DNA of 26,939 nt from Mageeibacillus sp. UBA4314 (GCA_002394605.1 DGUI01000025.1:1-26939), one strand, 5' to 3'; positions 15,987 to 24,847 are shown, counted from the stretch's first letter. The notes: generated from the sequence alone by a model not told the origin. Program-made: numbers and translations.

Positions 15987-16350
15987 AGGCAGACTAAAGC
16001 TCAAACTAGAACAGGTTAGATTGACGGTTAGTCTGCGTAGGCAGACTAAAGCTCAAACTAAAGCAGATTAGATTGACGGTTAGTCTGCGCAGGCAGACTA
16101 AAGCTCAAACTAGAGCAGATTAGATTGACGGTTAGTCTGCGCATTCAGCAGATCACTCAATGTAACATCACTTACACTGACAGTTACTCTGCGCATTCAG
16201 CAGATCACTCAATGTAACTCCACTTATACTGACAGTTACTCTGCGCATTCAGCAGATCACTCAATGTAACTCCACTTATACTGACAGTTACTCTGAATAT
16301 TCAGCAGATTACTCAATGTAACATCACTTACACTGACAGTTACTCTGCGC
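15987..16350. repeat. Seven-unit 52-bp tandem hairpin array (types A and B)
   Basis: Seven units follow each other with an exact 52-base period. Type A units begin at 15987, 16039 and 16091; type B units at 16141, 16193, 16245 and 16297. Type A has perfect 9-base arms GCAGACTAA/TTAGTCTGC enclosing CAA/TTG and CTAA/TTAG-like inner stems. Type B has arms GCAGA/TCTGC and inner stems TCA/TGA and TGTAA/TTACA. In units 16193 and 16245 TTACA becomes TTATA, which keeps the pairing as G-U. The two types share the arms, a CTCAA segment and a TGACNGTTA segment, so they are diverged copies. The period is not a multiple of three and no long ORF crosses the array, so it is non-coding. Confidence 0.92.
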
Positions 16351-16583
16351 AACCAGAAAGAATGACAAAGGGGACACCCGTGTGCCACGGACTGAGAACG
16401 CCCGCTGAACAGCGCAAGATCCAAATTCCATCTTCCACCCGCGACTCAAACTCCAACCCATCCCCACGGGACACATCATGTCCCATCCTGCATTTACAGG
16501 CTTTGAGACGGTTTGTGTCCTGGCACATTACACCTCGGGCAGGTACAGTTGAGCCATAACCAAATCACAGGGAGGAAACAACC
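16351..16583 (+). other. Intergenic leader of the small membrane protein/XRE operon
   Basis: No gene is seen here. It holds a dyad GGGACA-CATCA-TGTCCC (16468-16484) that might be an operator for the XRE regulator. No convincing -35/-10 pair is visible: TTGAGA at 16503 has only a poor partner. Together with the two repeat arrays it completes a gene-free stretch of about 780 bases. Confidence 0.45.
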
Positions 16584-16826
16584 ATGAACAACTCAAGCAA
16601 CTCAAACACCCCAAACAACTCACACATCCCGACATTCTGGTTGATCATTAGGACAATTCTCGGAGTAGCTGCAGTCATCCTGTTAGTGATCTCCATGATC
16701 ACTGACAGACAGAACGCTTATCTGACACTTGGTCTGTGCTTCGTTGCGTTTGCACACGTTATCAATTGGATAACAGGCTGCAAAGGGTATAATTGTTTTA
16801 ATAAACATACCCACACGGAGGACTGA
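16584..16826 (+). CDS. Small two-segment membrane protein, unknown function
   Basis: The product has 80 residues. The ATG has GGAGG eight bases upstream. After an Asn/Ser-rich start (residues 1-15), membrane segments lie at about 18-38 and 46-64, and the tail TGCKGYNCFNKHTHTED carries two Cys and two His. I do not recognise the family. It ends two bases before the XRE regulator gene, so the two probably form an operon, and the regulator also carries membrane segments. Confidence 0.75.
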   Translation: MNNSSNSNTPNNSHIPTFWLIIRTILGVAAVILLVISMITDRQNAYLTLGLCFVAFAHVINWITGCKGYNCFNKHTHTED

Positions 16827-16828
16827 CA

Positions 16829-17332
16829 ATGGACCAGGTTAAGATCGGCACATTCCTTAAGGAATTGAGGAACGGCAAAGGCATCACTCAGGAACAGCTT
16901 GCTGACAGGTTTTACGTGTCCAGAAGGACAGTCTCCAGATGGGAGACAGGAAGCAACCTGCCTGACCTTGATGTGCTCGTCGAACTTGCTGATTTTTATG
17001 ACGTCGACTTAAGAGACATCTTCAATGGACAAAGGAGAGAAGATAACATGGATAACGAACTTAAAGATACACTCCTGCAGGCAGCAGATTATACTCAGGA
17101 AGTCAGTAATAAGATCACTAAGAGGATGAACGTCATGTTCGTTTTCGCGACGGCAGCGATGGTGCTCTACCTTGTCGCGGTCTTTGCGCTTCCCGACATC
17201 GATACGGGCATTTGGGGCTTTCTTAAGGGCATGGCCCTCGGCGTATCCCTCGGTATGCTGGTGATCGGCATCATACTGACCAGTCCCCTGCATCATAAGA
17301 TAGTGGAATGGAAAGCCGGGAAGACCAGATAG
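16829..17332 (+). CDS. XRE-family transcriptional regulator with C-terminal membrane segments
   Basis: The product has 167 residues. The N-terminal HTH (about 6-62) reads LKELRNGKGITQEQLADRF followed by VSRRTVSRWETGSNLPD, a clear Cro/C1-type domain. Membrane segments lie at about 100-121 and 130-152. Membrane-tethered XRE regulators are common in Firmicutes and often control genes beside them, here the 80-residue membrane protein. CGGAGG lies just before the ATG. The stop codon lies at the 3' edge of the loop of a terminator-like hairpin. Confidence 0.88.
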   Translation: MDQVKIGTFLKELRNGKGITQEQLADRFYVSRRTVSRWETGSNLPDLDVLVELADFYDVDLRDIFNGQRREDNMDNELKDTLLQAADYTQEVSNKITKRMNVMFVFATAAMVLYLVAVFALPDIDTGIWGFLKGMALGVSLGMLVIGIILTSPLHHKIVEWKAGKTR

Positions 17333-17341
17333 TCTTCCCGG
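17316..17341. terminator. Hairpin between convergent genes
   Basis: CCGGGAAGAC and GTCTTCCCGG form a perfect 10-base stem with a six-base loop. It overlaps the end of the XRE gene and sits nine bases from the stop of the serine hydrolase gene. A T-rich tail is lacking on the plus side and weak on the minus side, so it may be a shared or factor-assisted terminator. Confidence 0.65.
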
Positions 17342-17349
17342 GGTCCTTA

Positions 17350-19317
17350 TCAGCTGTCGATCTTGACCGATCCTCCCTTCTGTCCGGCGAACATGATATA
17401 ACCGTCCTCCGGCAGATCGATCTCGTTCTTGCAGTCAGTTACGTGCGTTGTGTACACCAGTTCAAAGTACTTATTATATACGCACACAGTGCTGTTCTCC
17501 GGCCGCTCTGCCGTGATCACTTCATTTGACATGCCGCTGCCGATGCGGTACCAGGATGCACCGTCCGTGAGCTCTACCTCTTTTACGGAAGCAGTAAGTT
17601 CAGGAAAGGCAGCCAGCGCCTTGAACGTCAATCCGTTCGAGCATACGAAGGACCCTTCAGGTGTTACATGTCCGTCTACCAGATCCCTGTTGGAGGAAGA
17701 CGGCAATGTGGTAAATGAGGATACCGTCAAGGCATCATCGATCTTAAGCACCCTTGATTGCCCCATCACATACACGGTCACATAGCCGGGGTGCTTTTCG
17801 CACGGCTTGAAGAACATAAACGGTGAATCGTAGCTTGCTGAAGAATAAGTGTCGCCTGTAAGTACCCAGGGACAGGCGCTGTAGTTCTCATAAGCAGCCA
17901 TAACGTCATCACTGACAGTATTAGCTTCCAGGTTCTCACCCACGTACATCTTCATCGTAGTTGTTCCGAGTTCAGGATATTCCATATCCATCGAACCCTT
18001 GATATACGTCCTGCCGTCCTTCCCGTCCTCGAAAAACACGACCGTGGCATTATTCTTTACCATGCCGTAATCGTTTACCTCTGCAAAGCCTCCGGTCGTC
18101 GTGTACATGTACTTATGGGTGTCAGTTCTCGTCAGGCCTTCGATATCAACCTGCATGTATGAACTGTCAGGGAAAGATATCTCCGCTATGCTTGTTCCGC
18201 CCATTGAAAAGAGAACGTAAGCCCCTGCATACCTCTTAAGATCTTCAGGGATACTGCCGGCGAGTTCTATGTCATCCGCAGAATGATCGACTGTTATCCC
18301 CTGTTCCTCCAGCGCGACGTCCAGAAGCGCCTCGGCAACGAGCCTATTCAGCGTCGATGATCCGCCGCTTGACAGCACGCTTACGCTTATGTCGTTATCA
18401 GGGGCCACCAGAAGATGTGCATGCATATTCGTTATGTCTCCGCCTTTGCCTTCCACCTTCACGCCCTCACGCTCATAAGCGACCTGTTCCACATAGTCCC
18501 AGCCGAGGCCTGAGCCGTCCTGATAACTGCTGTCAGCAGAAGAACCGGATGCATTCCAGCGTGTTGCCATGGCGGTCTTCGAGTTCTCGGACAGGAGTCT
18601 GTTATCACCGGTCCAGAACGAGCTGCCGAACTCGGCAACATCGGATGCAGCCGCATAGATCCCTCCTGAGCCTAATGCCATGCAGTACTCATAATCATGG
18701 GGCAGTCGGCCTTTATAGACCGGCGCTTTATTCTCATACCCGTACATGTTTACAGGTGTTCCGGTATCTTCGCATCCGGTCTTGCCGGCGATATTCTTCA
18801 CAACATAATCCGTGTAGCTCATTCCGGATACCCGCTCGACGACCAAGGCGAGGAGACAGAATCCATCATTGCAGTAGGCTGCGTATTCACCGGGATCTGC
18901 CTTGAGACGCTGGGTTGCCAGACTTGCAAGAAGTTCGTCATATGATCCCATGTCGTTGTCACCATAGAGCTCCATATTAGTAAACTCTGTACCCATGATT
19001 CCCGATGTATGGTCCATCAGCATCCTGACGGTGATCTTAACATATCTCGGATCAGCCATCCTGAACTCCGGGATATATGTAGTAAGTGGTGCATCTATAT
19101 CCACCTGCCCCTTATCTGCCAGCTGCATGACGGCTGCCGTAACATACACTTTGCTTACTGATCCGACACAGTATAATCTCTCTTCAGAACTGCCGTTATC
19201 AGCTGTAGCATCATTGCCATCTGATGCATCTGCTGCCATGCTTCCCGACGGCAGAAAAGCTGCCACCGCCATCATTACAGCCAGCAAAGAACCTATCAAT
19301 CTTTTATTCATCATCAT
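17350..19317 (-). CDS. Exported serine beta-lactamase-like hydrolase
   Basis: The product has 655 residues. A signal peptide is present (hydrophobic core about 8-22, likely cut near Ala28). The class C/esterase fold is shown by SVSK (Ser53, Lys56), YCN (Tyr148, Asn150), MDHTSGI (101-107) and a third motif around EGKGGD (289-294). Residues about 350-655 are a beta-rich extension. Family members act as D,D-peptidases, esterases or beta-lactamases at the cell surface. Only about 25 residues, mostly Asp/Ser/Ala, separate the signal peptide from SVSK, so the first strands normally ahead of the nucleophile seem to be missing. It is the third gene of the ABC operon, eight bases after the permease. 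Confidence 0.87.
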   Translation of the reverse strand: MMMNKRLIGSLLAVMMAVAAFLPSGSMAADASDGNDATADNGSSEERLYCVGSVSKVYVTAAVMQLADKGQVDIDAPLTTYIPEFRMADPRYVKITVRMLMDHTSGIMGTEFTNMELYGDNDMGSYDELLASLATQRLKADPGEYAAYCNDGFCLLALVVERVSGMSYTDYVVKNIAGKTGCEDTGTPVNMYGYENKAPVYKGRLPHDYEYCMALGSGGIYAAASDVAEFGSSFWTGDNRLLSENSKTAMATRWNASGSSADSSYQDGSGLGWDYVEQVAYEREGVKVEGKGGDITNMHAHLLVAPDNDISVSVLSSGGSSTLNRLVAEALLDVALEEQGITVDHSADDIELAGSIPEDLKRYAGAYVLFSMGGTSIAEISFPDSSYMQVDIEGLTRTDTHKYMYTTTGGFAEVNDYGMVKNNATVVFFEDGKDGRTYIKGSMDMEYPELGTTTMKMYVGENLEANTVSDDVMAAYENYSACPWVLTGDTYSSASYDSPFMFFKPCEKHPGYVTVYVMGQSRVLKIDDALTVSSFTTLPSSSNRDLVDGHVTPEGSFVCSNGLTFKALAAFPELTASVKEVELTDGASWYRIGSGMSNEVITAERPENSTVCVYNKYFELVYTTHVTDCKNEIDLPEDGYIMFAGQKGGSVKIDS

Positions 19318-19325
19318 ATCCTCCG

Positions 19326-21836
19326 TTATTCCGTCATGAGTTCAGTTACCGAGATCTTCTTGATCCTGCCGGCACAGATGTAAGTAACGGCATAGCAATA
19401 GATTATTATCGCGATATCCAGTACTATCATCAGCGGGATATTGACTCCCATGTCAGCCGAGAACAGGTTGAACCAGAATTGCGACTGAAGCGGGAAAGAC
19501 AAAGCCGATGCTATGATGACCGCAATTATGGTTACCGGCATGGACTTTATTGCCATCTGCTTCATAAGGTCTTTGGACGAGTAACCCATGCTCTTCATGA
19601 TACCCAGGTCTTTCCTCTGCCTCCTGACATTGGACGAGGAGATTATCCACAGTATCACTGCAACAACTACTGCAACGAATACTGCCCCTGCAAAGGTGAA
19701 TGTCCTTGTGGCATCAGCAATGGCACCCATCTGTGACTCGGCAAGGCCATAAAGAGAATTGACATCCTTGACCACAAACTTACTGCTGCTTCCTGTTATC
19801 ATCTTGTCACCGGTCTTAACGGCATAATCCACTGATGTGACACCGTAATTTGTAAGCAGCAGGGCGATCTTCTCATCAGCCTTGCGCCTGATCCGCTCTT
19901 CCAAGCTGCCGCCTTTTACCGATCCTGATGCCATGTCAGCTGCACTGGCACCGTATATGGAAGCGATCTTCTTCTCGAATTCATCCCTGTCATAACCGTC
20001 CTTAAGGTAAACATATATACCGTCGGGACGCTCATTGGGACAGATCCTCCTGTAGCCGTCACATGTCATGTAAACGTTGATGCCGCTGTTGCTCATGGCT
20101 CCTACTACACCTGTTATAACGTAGCTCTTCTCTATGCTGTCACCTTCAACGATTATACTGTCACCGACATAAAGTTCTTTATCACGGCTCGAGCGCACAG
20201 AGATCGCGATCTCATTGTCATGCTGCGGGAATCTCCCTTCCACGGCAAACAGATTCTCCGTCAGGCTGAAGTCATCAAATATGTTCACATAAGATGACCC
20301 GTCATAGCCTTTGCAGTGCACATACTTCCAGTTGTATGTGGGAACTGCTTTCGCGACTTCCGGAAGCTTTGCCACCTCTTCACTGAATGCATAAGCATCA
20401 ACTCCGTTCAGGACCGTCAGTGTCTCGTCTGAGACTTCCAGCCCCATTACTGACACCAGAACATCAAAGCCGTTCTTAAAGATATCAAACGAGTAAGCAC
20501 AGAACAGGAATGCCAGGGATGCTATGGCAATACAGAAGCCTGTTCCGATATTCTGTCTCACATCTCTTATGAGGCTCTTCATTGCAAGTCTTACATTAAT
20601 GCTTCTTCCCGTCTTGGTAAGGGGCAGGACGTTCCTTCCAAAATGATGTGTCCTGATCCCTCTGCGGAATGCCACCACAGGAGGATACTTCTTAACTGAC
20701 CTTGCCTTGAGGAGTGCAAATATGGTGATAAGTCCCGTAAGGATGATTGCAACTGCTATAACCATCAGTACATTGACCGCGCCTTTGACATCCCTGCCTA
20801 ACATGGATCTTAACATGCTGTTCATGAGAGGCGTGACGGCAACAGCCGCTATTGCACCGGTCACTGCTCCTATACCTACAGTTATCACGTACTCATAGAT
20901 ATATGACTGTGATATCTCTCCTGACTTGTATCCCAGTGACTCAAGAACGCCGATCTGCTGCATCTGATCCTCAATATCGTTGCCGATCTTATGTCTGATC
21001 AGAAATATCGCAGCGACCATGGTTATAGCGGAAAGGCATGCTGCCATGATCATGAACATGTTCGGAAACTGGGTCTCGACATATTTCTCAGTATCATGGT
21101 CGAGCATGAAAAGTGACTGTGTCAGCTTCTCCGAAGTCTTTTCCTCTCCTTTGGCAGCGAATTCCATAACGGGAAATTCACCATCATTATCGAAAGCAAG
21201 GAAATCCGCCACTTCAAAGACTCCTGACAGGAGAGTATAGTCGCTCTCCGTTATGATGAGCTTGATCATAACATTGGAATTGTTGCAAATACCTGTCTCA
21301 TAGATACCGGCAACCGTGAAGGGATAATCCCGTCCTCCTGCAACGATAGTTAAAGTGTCACCGGGTCTGTAGCCTCTCGTGATCTCATATACCTGCGGGA
21401 CCCATACAGGGTGTTTGATGTTCTTTATCTCTTCATCAGACAGATGATCACCCTTGACGAAGTCATCGATCTTCAACTCTTCATCTTCCGTGAGCATAAC
21501 AAAGTTTTCCGAGAGCTTATTACCATCATGATCTCTTAGTCCCGAATTGATCCCAAACAGCAGCTTGCCGCGTCTCATATCCCTGATATTGTATTCATCC
21601 TCCAGGATATCCTTATACTCCTCACGGTAGGTCTCTCCCCTGAACGCCATGATGGTCTTTGCACTTCCTGTTGCCTCAAAGCACTCATCGAAAACATTCA
21701 TGACCTTCGCCAGATTGGCAGCCACGATGCCAAGAGTGAATACCGTTATAAACGTCAGAAAGATGATCGCCAGAGCCTCTTTCTTATTCTTCTTAAGATT
21801 AAATAATGATAATCTGAATATCTTCATCCTGATCAC
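19326..21836 (-). CDS. FtsX-like ABC transporter permease
   Basis: The product has 836 residues. The start is read as GTG at 21836, overlapping the ATPase stop (GTGA); an ATG nine bases further in (21827) is possible. Layout: membrane segment at about 17-38, a large outside domain to about 260, three segments at about 265-390 (first FtsX domain), a segment near 435-455, a second outside domain and three segments at about 705-830 (second FtsX domain). This two-FtsX layout matches permeases of the LolCDE/MacB group that drive conformational work or export peptides and lipoproteins rather than import. It pairs with the ATPase at 21833-22591. Confidence 0.92.
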   Translation of the reverse strand: MIRMKIFRLSLFNLKKNKKEALAIIFLTFITVFTLGIVAANLAKVMNVFDECFEATGSAKTIMAFRGETYREEYKDILEDEYNIRDMRRGKLLFGINSGLRDHDGNKLSENFVMLTEDEELKIDDFVKGDHLSDEEIKNIKHPVWVPQVYEITRGYRPGDTLTIVAGGRDYPFTVAGIYETGICNNSNVMIKLIITESDYTLLSGVFEVADFLAFDNDGEFPVMEFAAKGEEKTSEKLTQSLFMLDHDTEKYVETQFPNMFMIMAACLSAITMVAAIFLIRHKIGNDIEDQMQQIGVLESLGYKSGEISQSYIYEYVITVGIGAVTGAIAAVAVTPLMNSMLRSMLGRDVKGAVNVLMVIAVAIILTGLITIFALLKARSVKKYPPVVAFRRGIRTHHFGRNVLPLTKTGRSINVRLAMKSLIRDVRQNIGTGFCIAIASLAFLFCAYSFDIFKNGFDVLVSVMGLEVSDETLTVLNGVDAYAFSEEVAKLPEVAKAVPTYNWKYVHCKGYDGSSYVNIFDDFSLTENLFAVEGRFPQHDNEIAISVRSSRDKELYVGDSIIVEGDSIEKSYVITGVVGAMSNSGINVYMTCDGYRRICPNERPDGIYVYLKDGYDRDEFEKKIASIYGASAADMASGSVKGGSLEERIRRKADEKIALLLTNYGVTSVDYAVKTGDKMITGSSSKFVVKDVNSLYGLAESQMGAIADATRTFTFAGAVFVAVVVAVILWIISSSNVRRQRKDLGIMKSMGYSSKDLMKQMAIKSMPVTIIAVIIASALSFPLQSQFWFNLFSADMGVNIPLMIVLDIAIIIYCYAVTYICAGRIKKISVTELMTE

Positions 21837-22591
21837 CAGCCCATCTCGTCAAGGAAGTTCTGAAGCCCTGTCCTTCTTGTCTTATTATCGTCCGTTCCGT
21901 AAGGCTTCATCCTGTATTCTCCTGCGATACTGCCGTCTCTCAGGAAAAGCACTCTTGTACCTCTCAGAGCCGTCTTCAGATCATGGGTTACCATGACGAT
22001 GCTCTGACCGTTCTTGTGGATCTCGGTAAAGATATCAAGAACATCGCTGCTCGATGCCGAATTGAGCTGTCCGGTGGGCTCGTCTGCAAACAGGATCTTA
22101 GGGTCGTTAATCGCCGCCCTCACGATACCTACTCTCTGTGCCTCACCGCCTGACAGCTGATTCGGATACTTATTCCATAACTCTTCCTTTATTCCGACTT
22201 TATTCAGAAGATCCTTAGCCTTGTTTACAAGTTCAGGTGAATTCTTCTGCACGATGAGTGCCCCTGTCAGGACATTATCCAGAACTGTCTGATTCTCCAG
22301 GAGATAGACGCTCTGGAAGACAAACCCGCAGTTGCCCCTCCTGAATACTGCCAGCTGATCATTGGAATGATCCTGTATCTCAGTTCCGTCAAAACTGATC
22401 TTACCCATGGAAGGCTTATCCATCCCCGACAGTGCATATAGAAGTGTCGACTTGCCCGATCCTGAAGCACCCATGATGACCGTGAAATCGCCCTCCATGA
22501 TCTCCAGATCCAGATTCTTGATAACGTGCTGCTGAACGCCGCCGTTCGAGAAAGATTTACAAAGCTTTTCCGTTTTTAAGATAGAACCCAT
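21833..22591 (-). CDS. ABC transporter ATP-binding protein (LolD/MacB type)
   Basis: The product has 252 residues. The ATG at 22591 is preferred because AAAAGGAG ends seven bases before it; a GTG at 22612 would place that site inside the gene. Motifs: Walker A GASGSGKST (41-49), Q-loop Q93, signature LSGGE (146-150), Walker B ILFADEP (166-172) and switch His203. The D-loop region is GQLNS instead of GNLDS. It energises the FtsX-like permease, whose gene overlaps it by four bases. Confidence 0.95.
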   Translation of the reverse strand: MGSILKTEKLCKSFSNGGVQQHVIKNLDLEIMEGDFTVIMGASGSGKSTLLYALSGMDKPSMGKISFDGTEIQDHSNDQLAVFRRGNCGFVFQSVYLLENQTVLDNVLTGALIVQKNSPELVNKAKDLLNKVGIKEELWNKYPNQLSGGEAQRVGIVRAAINDPKILFADEPTGQLNSASSSDVLDIFTEIHKNGQSIVMVTHDLKTALRGTRVLFLRDGSIAGEYRMKPYGTDDNKTRRTGLQNFLDEMGW

Positions 22592-22634
22592 TTTAAAACT
22601 CCTTTTCTGCACACGATCTGTAGCTTACGACGTT

Positions 22635-22640
22635 ATTGTA
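22635..22640 (-). promoter_or_regulatory. Candidate -10 element of the ABC operon
   Basis: TACAAT on the minus strand, 43 bases upstream of the ATPase start. The -35 position 17 bases further up reads AAGAAC, a poor match, as expected for a promoter that needs an activator bound at 22679-22698. Confidence 0.45.
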
Positions 22641-22678
22641 CAGATCATGAGAAAGGAGTTCTTTAACAAATGACTATT

Positions 22679-22698
22679 AAATTCTTATCAAATTCTTA
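22679..22698 (-). promoter_or_regulatory. Tandem direct repeat, likely response-regulator box
   Basis: On the plus strand AAATTCTTA occurs at 22679-22687 and again at 22690-22698, an 11-base period. OmpR-family regulators bind such tandem half-sites as head-to-tail dimers. The box lies about 16 bases upstream of the predicted -35 position of the ABC operon, and the two-component genes lie directly upstream. Binding by that regulator is inferred. Confidence 0.55.
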
Positions 22699-22771
22699 AA
22701 TGGCTCCGGATCCGTATTCCGGAATTCAGTCGTTTCGCCATCAGGATAAAAGGAATTTATCAAATAGTATT

Positions 22772-24049
22772 TCATGCCAGCGGGATCAACAGGGTAACGC
22801 AGAAGCCACCGTCATTTGAAGGTATCAGTTCGCCGTTCATTTTCGCCATGAGCATGCTCGCTATGTACAGGCCTAGTCCGTTGCCGTCCTCTGCCTTGAT
22901 CTTATCAGACTTGCCGCGGTAAAACTTGTTCGTGATCAGGGGAAGTTCATCCTCGGGAACGCCGGGACCGTGATCGGCGATACGCATCTCCAGGAACCCT
23001 TCGGAAACATCGTAGCTGACATCTATGGGTGTATTGGCGTATTTATAAGAATTGTAGATTATGTTACCTATGACCTGGCTTAAACGTTTTGTATCGGTAT
23101 TGATTATGACTCCGGGGATGTCAGAAGGCCTTACAAGACCTTTGTCATCATAGCGTGAGATTATGTCTGCGATGACCTTAGAAGACTCTTCACGGCAGTT
23201 TACCCTGAATTCTCCGAGGTCATCAAGTGTTGAAGCGAACAGATCCGTAACGAGTACATCGATCTCATCCGCTTTCTTATAGATATTATCAAGCTTGTCG
23301 TTTATATCGGGATGCGTTGCCTTGAGGAGTTCCGCCGTGAGCTTGATCCCGGTGATCGGAGTCTTAAGATCGTGGCTTAAGGAGGCAACGAGTTCCTTCT
23401 CCTTTTTCTGAAGCTCGATCTCGCGCCTGCGGGATGCATTCAGTTCCTCACGCATGATGTCGAAGCTCTCCGTGAAGGAGCCGAACATGTTGTTCTGCTC
23501 GATAAGTAGCGGTTCATCAAGTTTGCCCTCAGCGATCTTGCCCGCGAAGTTCTGCATCTTCTCAAAAGGCTTGACGATATTCCTGCGCACATATGCTCCG
23601 TATATCAAGGCTCCGGCGATAAAGACGAAGACCATGGCAGCAAAGCCAACGATCAGACCTGTTCTCAGTGCCCTGTAAGGATTCAGGTTATCGTCAAGGA
23701 TGATCACCGAACCTAAGACTCTGCTGTCAGTCAGGATGTATTGATAAGGATATCTTGCCTTAACTGCTTTCTCGACCGTGACCGGTTCACCACCGCCCGC
23801 ACGCGAATCAAACCTGACATTGCTGTTGTTGTCGAGGATCACAAAATCAACACCATATTTATCCTTATCAAGAGATGAGAGATCATCCCAGTGTTCCTTG
23901 GAATCGTACACGATGTCGTTCAGCTTAATGACCGGATTACTGTCCGTTCCTGAACCTGAAGGGAACCTGTATGCGGAATAGATAACCGCTGCTATCACGG
24001 CTGCAAAGATAAGCGATAAGGCTATCAGGAGTTTGTAATAATGCTTCAC
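22772..24049 (-). CDS. Sensor histidine kinase
   Basis: The product has 425 residues. The start is GTG at 24049, directly after the TAA of the response regulator. Membrane segments lie at about 7-26 and 131-152, with an outside sensor domain of about 100 residues between them. A HAMP linker covers about 153-205. The kinase core has SLSHDLKTP (phosphorylated His226), N-box residues Asn329 and Asn333, G1 DHGPGVP (359-365) and G2 GNGLGLY (389-395). The outside loop is too large for the intramembrane-sensing BceS type, so a different cue is likely. It phosphorylates the regulator encoded upstream. Confidence 0.94.
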   Translation of the reverse strand: MKHYYKLLIALSLIFAAVIAAVIYSAYRFPSGSGTDSNPVIKLNDIVYDSKEHWDDLSSLDKDKYGVDFVILDNNSNVRFDSRAGGGEPVTVEKAVKARYPYQYILTDSRVLGSVIILDDNLNPYRALRTGLIVGFAAMVFVFIAGALIYGAYVRRNIVKPFEKMQNFAGKIAEGKLDEPLLIEQNNMFGSFTESFDIMREELNASRRREIELQKKEKELVASLSHDLKTPITGIKLTAELLKATHPDINDKLDNIYKKADEIDVLVTDLFASTLDDLGEFRVNCREESSKVIADIISRYDDKGLVRPSDIPGVIINTDTKRLSQVIGNIIYNSYKYANTPIDVSYDVSEGFLEMRIADHGPGVPEDELPLITNKFYRGKSDKIKAEDGNGLGLYIASMLMAKMNGELIPSNDGGFCVTLLIPLA

Positions 24050-24766
24050 TTACAGCTCCTCGACCATATAACCTACACCCCATATCGTCTTGATCACTTC
24101 AGGGTTCTTGGGATCGGTCTCGATCTTCTCCCTGAGGTGCCTGATATGGACCGCAAGTGTCCCTTCGCCGACAAATTCATCACCCCAGACATTCTTCAGG
24201 AGTTCATCTTTGGTCACTACCCTGCCTCTGTTCTCCAGGAGGTATAAGAGCATCTTATATTCCATTGCCTTAAGGCTTACAAGTTCGCCCCTGACATCAA
24301 GTTTATGGGTATTTGTATCAAGTCTTATGTCTTCTGTGATAGTTCCCGTAAACGGAACTGCAGCAGCCTGAACGAAGCCTGATCCTGCTCTCTCATAGCG
24401 CGCCAGGACAGCCTTGACCTTGGCTAACAGGACATTAAGCGTGTATGGCTTCTTGATATAGTCGTCACCGCCGATGTTAAGTGCGATCAGCACATCGTCG
24501 TCGCTCGTCCTCGCACTGATAAAGAAGATCGGCATGTCGTAATCCTCCCTGACCTTCCTGCACAGGTCAAAACCGGATCTGTCACCGAGATTGATATCAA
24601 GGAGCAGAAGGTCTGCGGTGTGGCTTTCCAGGAAGCTTACGGCATCATCATAGCACGTGACATACGCTGTCCTGACATCGAACATGTTGAAGTATTCCGC
24701 AGTCGTCTGCGCGATCACTTCGTCATCGTCGATCATAAGGACTTTGTAGTTGTCAGTGGTTGCCAT
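24050..24766 (-). CDS. OmpR-family response regulator
   Basis: The product has 238 residues. The receiver domain has the acidic pocket Asp13-15, phosphorylation site Asp57 in LLLDINL, Ser84 and Lys106 (IKKPY). The winged-helix domain covers about 140-236 (VVTKDELLKNVWGDE, LAVHIRHLREKIE, IKTIWGVGYMVE). The ATG at 24766 begins only seven bases after a perfect TATAAT and has no ribosome site, so the message is probably leaderless. It forms a two-gene unit with the kinase. Confidence 0.95.
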   Translation of the reverse strand: MATTDNYKVLMIDDDEVIAQTTAEYFNMFDVRTAYVTCYDDAVSFLESHTADLLLLDINLGDRSGFDLCRKVREDYDMPIFFISARTSDDDVLIALNIGGDDYIKKPYTLNVLLAKVKAVLARYERAGSGFVQAAAVPFTGTITEDIRLDTNTHKLDVRGELVSLKAMEYKMLLYLLENRGRVVTKDELLKNVWGDEFVGEGTLAVHIRHLREKIETDPKNPEVIKTIWGVGYMVEEL

Positions 24767-24773
24767 ACATTTG

Positions 24774-24802
24774 ATTATAACACTAGCAAACTATCACAAG
24801 AA
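24774..24802 (-). promoter_or_regulatory. Extended -10 promoter of the two-component genes (leaderless)
   Basis: TGTTATAAT on the minus strand (24782-24774) is a perfect extended -10. The -35 position 17 bases upstream is weak (TTCTTG, 24802-24797). The predicted start of transcription falls on or one base before the ATG at 24766. The opposite strand reads TATAAC at 24776-24781, a possible weak -10 for the HTH gene. Confidence 0.65.
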
Positions 24803-24847
24803 GAGATAAACAAGAACTTCGAAGATACCGACTTTTTCGAAGGAGTA

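Noticed and set aside
15987..16350. CRISPR array
   Set aside because: Whole 52-base units repeat without unique spacers, and no cas genes are present.
18357..18905. Plus-strand 182-codon frame inside the serine hydrolase gene
   Set aside because: It is Arg/Ser/His-rich without motifs and lies opposite a gene with clear catalytic motifs.
22705..22723. TCCGGA-TCCGTAT-TCCGGA hairpin as terminator of the kinase gene
   Set aside because: The stem is only six bases and no T-run follows on the minus strand; it may be chance.
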